Part shown: positions 50,474-57,376 of the stretch, in pieces | Layout of the letters: each line of letters begins with the position of its first letter | How positions within the stretch are numbered: the first letter of the stretch is position 1 | Assembly (NCBI GenBank): GCA_013365325.1 | Contig: JABVXV010000131.1 | Span: forward strand, 99,281-156,656 | Direction: 5' to 3' | DNA: 57,376 nucleotides | Source of the DNA: Dipetalonema caudispina | Lineage: Eukaryota > Nematoda > Chromadorea > Rhabditida > Onchocercidae | The notes under the pieces: model-generated | The model's input: the letters and a program-made list of their open reading frames with translations, nothing else | What the model was told of the DNA's origin: nothing | The model's database searches: none | Made by a program: the position numbers and the translations under genes

Positions 50474-51467
50474 TTTTCCTTCTTTCGAAATATTGCATGA
50501 TGATGTGGAATGATTTAGAGTTGTAAAATAGTTTCGTATCCTAGTTCGGATTTCCATCGGAATTAAGGAAATTCGCATTAGACTAGGGTCTTGCATTCTA
50601 TTCCACTGCTTAATTGATTTTGGCCTGGTTAAAGGGGTTAGTGTCTTTTTGAATTTAATATGTTGAGCTTTTACTACTCAAGGAAGAGCTTCTATCTCTA
50701 TGTGACAAGTATCGAACATAATTCGAATTTCATGTTAAATTTTTGTTGCCAGCTACTTTTTTTAACTTTCTGTGTTTTATCTAGTCAATGATGCATGTAT
50801 TGCTTGCCTTACATGATTGCTTTTTTGTTCTTCACGGTTGCATTTATAACTTTGTATTCATTTCTGACCAAAATTTGTTTTTAAGTGCTTTCCAAGTGAT
50901 TATAATGTGCGTTGTCTAAGATATACCTAACTTGTCATCATATCAATAAAATTTGCATTAATTATTCTATTTCAGATGTCAAACCAAATTGATGATTCTT
51001 AGGTGGATTAAGTTTTCTTAAATTCATGCAAGCAAAAAGGTTTCTGAAATCCCATGATGATTATGAAATATTTCAGAGAAGTAGTGAAGTTGTTCATACG
51101 GGGACTAATTTGTATACTTCATTCAATATTCACATTTAAATCTTTCCTTTAATAAAACGGTGGGAGTAAAAATTGCGCACATAAAGTTTTGTAGTAATTC
51201 AAAAATATTACGGAACATGACAAAGTTTGATTTGAAATTGTCGGACATCAAAATTCAACTATCAAAATTTTTATTTTTCATATGTATGAGAAAATTTTTA
51301 TGTTAATTATCAAAATCATTCGATTTTGATAATTAACAAGGCAGGAATGCCTGCTCTTTCGATTATTGTACAAATTTTGAACAAATAATTTGAGATTGTT
51401 TTTTTTTTTTCGATATTTTTAAGATACATTTATGTTCGTGTCAACTTTTTCATCATCATAAATTACA
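50474..51467. other. convergent 3' region between TTC5 and the small heat-shock gene
   Basis: About 1 kb of non-coding sequence with both 3' UTRs. It holds a TTC5-side AATAAA (50945-50950), a heat-shock-side AATAAA on the minus strand (51270-51275) and a perfect hairpin (51301-51338). Confidence 0.55.
51301..51338. repeat. perfect 17-bp inverted repeat with 4-base loop
   Basis: TGTTAATTATCAAAATC, loop ATTC, then its exact reverse complement. It lies about 130 bases past the heat-shock stop and before that gene's candidate AATAAA, so it would be in its 3' UTR. Confidence 0.95.
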
Positions 51468-52852
51468 TCAATCTTTTCGCAAAATTGGTATTGTCCTTGT
51501 TTGTGCCTGATTCTTCTCTTTCTTTGGTGTTTGTACTGTTAATTTACCATCTTTCGTTAATTCGCTGGTTACCAACTCAGGTTTTGTGCCTTTTGGTAGC
51601 ATCAGACGACGAGTAAATTGACGTTCAATCTGAAAGTTCAATGATACAAAATGAATTTGAATCATGAAATATAGGATGGAAGAATTTTTTTGATACGGTT
51701 CTATGATGTTCGGAAATTACTTTTTGAAAAAAAAAAAAAGTCAGTTAATATCATTTTGAAATTAAAAATATATGCATAGATGTTAATCATCTTATAACCA
51801 TCTCCAAATATATATATATATCCTTAAGGAAGTTGATATGGAATAATTAAAATTCATTTTCAATTTTATTTTCAAATGCAATTATGATTTGTTACGTTAT
51901 ACATTTTGCCGATGCAATAAAATCTTTACAACTAAATCAAATATTATATAAAAATCTAAGCTTTATTAATCTTTACTTATCTTTTTTCAAACAATTTCAT
52001 TAAATGTATATAGCTGAATTAATTGAATTGCAATGAATTAGTGTACTTTGAAGAATGCTTAAAAGGTTAAAATTAAATATTAGACAATAAAAAAAGAAAA
52101 TATACTAACTTCTCCAAACTGGTCTTTGATCATTGCATGTTTACCTTCAATGACAACCATTCCATCACTTACGGAAACTTTCAAATCATCGGGTGCAAAT
52201 TGTGACACATCAATGGTCACCGAGAAATGTTCATCATCATCAGTTATCTGAAATATTAAATTATAATTGATAAGGAATACAGTTGTTAGGTGATATGATA
52301 CATGAAGATAGGATAGCATAAAGATAGGAAATATGGCCTTATTATTTCAGGTTTTTATGATAATATCGTAGATGGGAAGGTATGAATTAGTTCAGTTAAA
52401 GGAAAATCATTTAATCAACCGGAAATGAAATTTATCAAAAGATATGAATTGAGTGAAGATTTTTACAGAAATTTGGATAATTTTGCCAAAATAATAGGGG
52501 TTAAATTCGTATGATCTTTGATAAACATTTGAAATTTTCAAAGAAAAAAGAAATTACAATATTAAATACTGAAAGTGAATTTTTTGGACTTTAAATCTAT
52601 TAAACATGAATTTAAATCGATTAAAATGTAGGTTAGTAAGTGATATCCAAAAGGGAAAAAAGATTTTTAAAAAAAAAAAAAAAAAATGATAACCTCGCCA
52701 ACACCCGAACCCAATTTATGAGCATCCTCGAATTGATAATTAGCCCAATAGGGTCGTTGAAAGAATGGTCGCTCTATGTCCAAATCACGGAATTCATCAA
52801 AAAATCGGCTAAAACGTGGTGAAAATGGTGACGATAGCTGACGTCGAGACAT
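51468..52852 (-). CDS. small heat-shock protein (alpha-crystallin/HSP20)
   Basis: Three minus-strand exons, 52852-52694, 52247-52110 and 51629-51468, give 152 residues plus TGA. The N-terminal region is Arg/Phe-rich (MSRRQLSSPFSPRFSRFFDE). The alpha-crystallin domain starts at FSVTIDVSQFAPDDLKVSV, continues with VVIEGKHAMIKDQFGE and ERQFTRRLMLPKG, and ends at LTKDGKLTVQTPK. The tail holds the I-x-I motif (IPI) that docks between dimers in sHSP oligomers. These are ATP-independent holdases that bind unfolding proteins. Length and layout are normal for nematode sHSPs of the HSP-12/16/25 group, but I cannot choose the subgroup. Intron positions are in phase 0. No clear heat-shock element array was found within about 500 bases upstream, so heat inducibility is not supported by the sequence. 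Confidence 0.93.
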
Positions 52853-54138
52853 TTGTTTGGGATTTTTTCTAAAAGAAAAAAGAGATCAAGGTATCGAAAG
52901 GATTGATTGGTTGTTAAATCATTGAAATCAATTTCATTCATTTTCAACAATTTTACATTGAAATTTCATGCCATTACTTCATCAATTCTTTTCGGTACAT
53001 TTAAAGTAAGTAATTAATCAAATTTAATGCTAATAAATTTGTTTGGCATTATGTAGCGTTTAAATTTTTGCAATTTTCTGAAAATACAATAAAATAAATT
53101 TAAAAGTTGATAGTAGGGAAATAATTTTGAAAAGTAAAATAAACTATTACTACTTACATTTATTTGGAATTACTACCTGATTTTAATAAATTTCCTTTTG
53201 AAATATTTCTCTAAAGCTCTCCATTGTCATTTCAAGTTTTCCTTTTTGGGTAAAAAACAAAATAAAAGAAAAAGAGTAAAATAAACGATTCTTTCGATAA
53301 TAATATTTATAAGTCGTTGAATGAGTATCTCTCAGCTCCCATCTCATCATATCATAATATTCATTTATTGACAGGAAATTAATATATTTTACATAAATTC
53401 TTTTTTAAATTCAAATTACGATTACAGGAAGCTATCATTTATGAGTAAAACATAATTATGAATGTTATAGTAGTATAAGAAATTAATATTATATATGATA
53501 GATGATTAATAAAGTATGCAGTGTAGCAATCATTATTTAATTTCGTCATATTCTGTATTTCCTATCCATATGTAATTAATTCCCTGTGGATAATCTACCA
53601 CCCGTTGTATAAACTAATTAAAATTGTAATCAAGGAAATGAGTTGAGAAAATAAATTTAGAAAAAAGCAGTTAGCATAAAAATGGTTGAAATTTTTAAAT
53701 GGTACGATAGAAGTTGCCTATGCCATGATGTATAGGAAAAAGAGGAGGGAAGAGAAAAAAAAAAGTAAAACTTGTTTTTTTTTTTTGTCTTTTTTTTTTT
53801 TTAAGAGAAATAGGAAGTAGTTGATAATTAATGCATTTCAATCGTTCATTTTGTTATTTTTTTTTTTAATTTTTTTTAATGAGCTGACAAATTTAACGAA
53901 AATTTTCACCAAAATGAATGAATGAATCATACATGGCATAAAAATATTTTACTTTAAAAAATTAGTCTCTTCATTTTTTTCTTTTTTCCTTCTTTTCTTT
54001 TTTTTTTTTTTGGTTGATTGATTGGAATTTAGAAATGCAAACGAAAAAGCACTATGATTTATTGAGGAAAAAGGAATGGAAATGCAAAAGTTAACCTTGA
54101 ATGTATCAATAAAGAAGTGAACATTTTATCTTTTCTTT

Positions 54139-54174
<36 letters not shown>

Positions 54175-55020
54175 CAGAATTTTTGTAGTGATTTTACACA
54201 TTATTAATCACACAAAATGTTGTTTCATAGGCTATCATTTAACAAAGTTTTTAAGTTTTTTGCAATACTTCCCACTTATAATTCCTTTTTTTAATCCCTA
54301 TTATAATATAATTACGTCACTTTTTAACGATTAAATCATTTGCTATTATTAATTTATTTCCTAATAATTTGGCAAAAATAAACATTTCTGATTGAAAAGA
54401 ATGATATGAACAATTAAGGACAGCAAAAATGCATTCGTTTTATAACAGGTTGATTGCAGAAAAACAAAAAAAAAAAAAATGTTTGAAGAAATTTTCAAAT
54501 TACTTAAATGTTTAATTACCTTAATTTGTAATTATTTAAGTGTTCAATGTTTTAGAAAAAATTGTTAAACTTAATGTTGTAAAGGAAAATATGTGGATAG
54601 ATGAAATTGATCGTAAAAAAATAAACATTCTATTCAAATATGAAATTCAAATCGTGATTTTCTTTTTTCTTTCGAAATAATAGACGATTATGGTATTTAA
54701 ATTTGTAGGACTGAATTTACTTAAAAAGAAAATTTTAAACTTGAGACTTAGGCTTACTTTTAACTTTTATTATTGGAAGAGGACCTGAAAGAGAAAGAAG
54801 GAAGGGAAAATGATAAAATGCATTTAAGAAAATGGGAATGATGATTTCATAGGAAGTAGAAATTTATAGAAAGTTTTTAAATTAAATAAAATAAAAAGGG
54901 AATCAAATAGGATCATGAATTCAAATAAGCATTTTAATCAAACATTTTACCTAAATTTTGATATTTGGACGAATCACTGCATCCACTTTTTCTTTCCTTT
55001 TTAGTATTTATTAAAGTATT

Positions 55021-55186
55021 TAATGCTTGGATACTTTTAAATACGTTGTTTGGATATTTGTTACTTTAAGTTGTTTAAATATTTGGTGTTTAAATACGTT
55101 TACATAATTGTTTGGATACCTGGCACTTAAAAATGTTGTTTGGATATTTAGTACTTAGATACATTGTTTCGATACTTGGTACTTTT
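55021..55186. repeat. minisatellite, unit ~28 bp
   Basis: Five to six diverged copies related to GTTGTTTGGATAYTTGGTAC followed by TTAAATAC. Examples start near 55045, 55070, 55110, 55135 and 55163. Confidence 0.75.
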
Positions 55187-55473
55187 TTAAGAGAAAAGTT
55201 TATAAAATATTTACCAATTAATGTTTATTTTGATCCAATTCTTAGCATTGCCACAAATGATGGAACTTTATTTACTTATTTCATTTATTGAAAAACAAAA
55301 GACAAAAAAAATTGATATTATTGAAATAAATATGCTCAGTGATTGTTATCAGAAATCAACAAATTTTTAAGGAAAATCGCGGTAATTCTTAAGTTTTTTT
55401 GGTCATTGGTTAAAGTTAATGATTATCACTACTAGGAATGATTAGAAATATAGCTACTGACAATGATAATGGT

Positions 55474-55494
55474 AATAATAATAATAATAATAGC

Positions 55495-55528
<34 letters not shown>

Positions 55529-55530
55529 GT
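55474..55530. repeat. AAT microsatellite
   Basis: AAT units with a single AGCGGT interruption. Confidence 0.9.
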
Positions 55531-56499
55531 AGCAATAATATAAAAATTGGTAACCATCAACTTTTCGATTTAATAATTTCTAACTGATAATTTCTTCATT
55601 TTTTCTATAACAATAGCAATAAAAGCAAAAATTCCAGCAGAAATGATAATATTTTTTCCATGTGATATGATATGTGATTAACTGTAAATTCAATTTTTTT
55701 ATAAATTTTGAATTCGGCAAAATATACTACAAAATTAATTATTGTGCAGATAAATGGTAAAGTTGTCGTTTAGCAGAGCAGTTTTTCACATTTGTGTCAG
55801 CTGTAACAATGTGTACATTTCTCTGTGTTTCACAATATTTGTTGTCTTTCTAACTGATGTTATATTCAAAAATGAAAGCTAAAAATTTTCATAAAAAAAA
55901 ATGGAAAAAGTAAGAAACTAAAAATTTTGTTAATTTTATTATTTTCATAAAGTTGGCAGACAAATGGTTGCGGACGAACATATGTACCAATCATTTATTC
56001 TTAGCAAATCCGAGGTATGTAGTTTGATTTTCAAAAGAAAAAGAAAAAACATAAATTTGAAAGATTTGTTTTAACAAACTCTTCCTTTTTCTTCTTTTTT
56101 TTTTCCTTCTATGAAATTGGAAATGAAAAAATATGCATTTGTATTTTGATTAAAATGTTATGAAGAAGAAAGATTATGAATTGGGGATGGTATTGAAATT
56201 TTTCAAAATATATATCGAATAGTCATTGTGCAAGAGAGCTTAATTTTTTAACTGTAGATAAAAGCTATGAGATGTTACTTAACCTGAAAAATTTAAACTC
56301 ATAAAATAAAGTCTTAAAATTGATTAAAATTTTGATAAACCACACAAAATTTGGTTTTTTTTTTATATTGATAATAAAAGTAATAAATGGGAAGGATTTT
56401 ATTGAATAAATAATACAATTTGTTTTTTAAATATCAAATATTGGATGTTATAACCTTTTTACTAACAATTTGCAATTTTTATCTTTTATGAGTCATAAA

Positions 56500-56583
56500 A
56501 GAGAAAAATTTTTTTTTTTAATTTGATGATAAATTTTTTTTTTTTTAGAGAAAAAATTTTTTTGAATTTGATGATAAATTTTT
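56500..56583. repeat. direct duplication, period 47
   Basis: Copies 56500-56538 and 56547-56583 both read AGAGAAAAA, a T run, then ATTTGATGATAAATTTTT. Confidence 0.85.
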
Positions 56584-57118
56584 ATGATCACTTCTTTCCG
56601 ATTAAAGTAGGTGCAACATTTCTTTAGATAATGTTTACGTAATAACAAGGTGTAGCATCAAATGATATGATTTAATGTAACGATAATACATAAGTAGGAA
56701 GAATAGAATTATAAATGATAAATTTAATCCCAAATAATTCATTTATATTTTAAAGTTTGGCTATGAATTTTTATTATAATTTAAAGGCAATAGTAATTCG
56801 GTGAAAGAAGAAAATGTTGTAAAGTTTTGCATTACAACAAATATTATTCGGTGTAATAACATTAGTCAGTGTTGGAAAATCGGAAAATTTTTGATGTTAA
56901 GCTCAATTTATTTAACATATAATTCTTTAGTTAGAAATAAAATCTATTTCAGTACTTTTTTTTCATGTTGTTTTGATGCAAAATATTTGAAGTTATATTA
57001 ACTGACAATAATACCATCAATTTCATTTGCATGTTTACCCAATTTAAATGAACTGTTGTTAAAAAAAACTGACAAATAATTAATTTTTGATTTATTTTTT
57101 GAAAATAGTTTATAAATG

Positions 57119-57376
<258 letters not shown>

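Noticed and set aside
52853..54500. Heat-shock elements upstream of the small heat-shock gene
   Set aside because: TTC and GAA triplets are common in this AT-rich sequence, but none are found with the required alternating two-base spacing in three units.

Overview
The window looks like nuclear DNA of a nematode, most probably a filarial worm. It is AT-rich (roughly 70% by eye), its genes are cut into many short exons by GT-AG introns, and long runs of A/T, microsatellites and degenerate minisatellites fill the gaps. Encoded proteins resemble animal (often Caenorhabditis-type) orthologues. Several start codons sit just 3' of a strong splice acceptor with no visible upstream exon, as expected for spliced-leader trans-splicing. 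No rRNA, tRNA, CRISPR array or intact transposon was recognised. Genus-level placement is inference.

Layout. Minus strand 178-1705: TMEM186 (mitochondrial complex I assembly). Minus 2610-6208: PGS1 (mitochondrial phosphatidylglycerophosphate synthase). About 1.1 kb of shared upstream DNA separates PGS1 from a plus-strand MAX/MXL-1 bHLH-zipper gene (7290-8833). Convergent to it lies a long minus-strand NOVA-type three-KH splicing-factor gene (10511-18780, with a possible extra 5' exon at 19414). Then, all on minus: a secreted 15-cysteine protein of unknown family (21256-24410), a REEP5/Yop1-type ER-shaping protein (25229-26787) and a secreted cysteine-repeat protein (28338-30817). A repeat-rich stretch of about 5.5 kb follows, then a plus-strand orphan gene (36378-37902). 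Minus 39915-45013 is a REPS1-type EH-domain endocytic adaptor, divergent from plus-strand TTC5 (46860-50473). A minus-strand small heat-shock protein (51468-52852) converges on TTC5. The last 4.5 kb is non-coding and ends in a long ATT repeat.

The exon models were built by hand from reading frame, splice signals and family resemblance. For each gene the exon lengths sum to an open frame, which supports the joins, but no alignment or transcript was available. The neighbours do not form one pathway. The only functional pairing is PGS1 with TMEM186, both for the mitochondrial inner membrane and in tandem, which could be a small operon.
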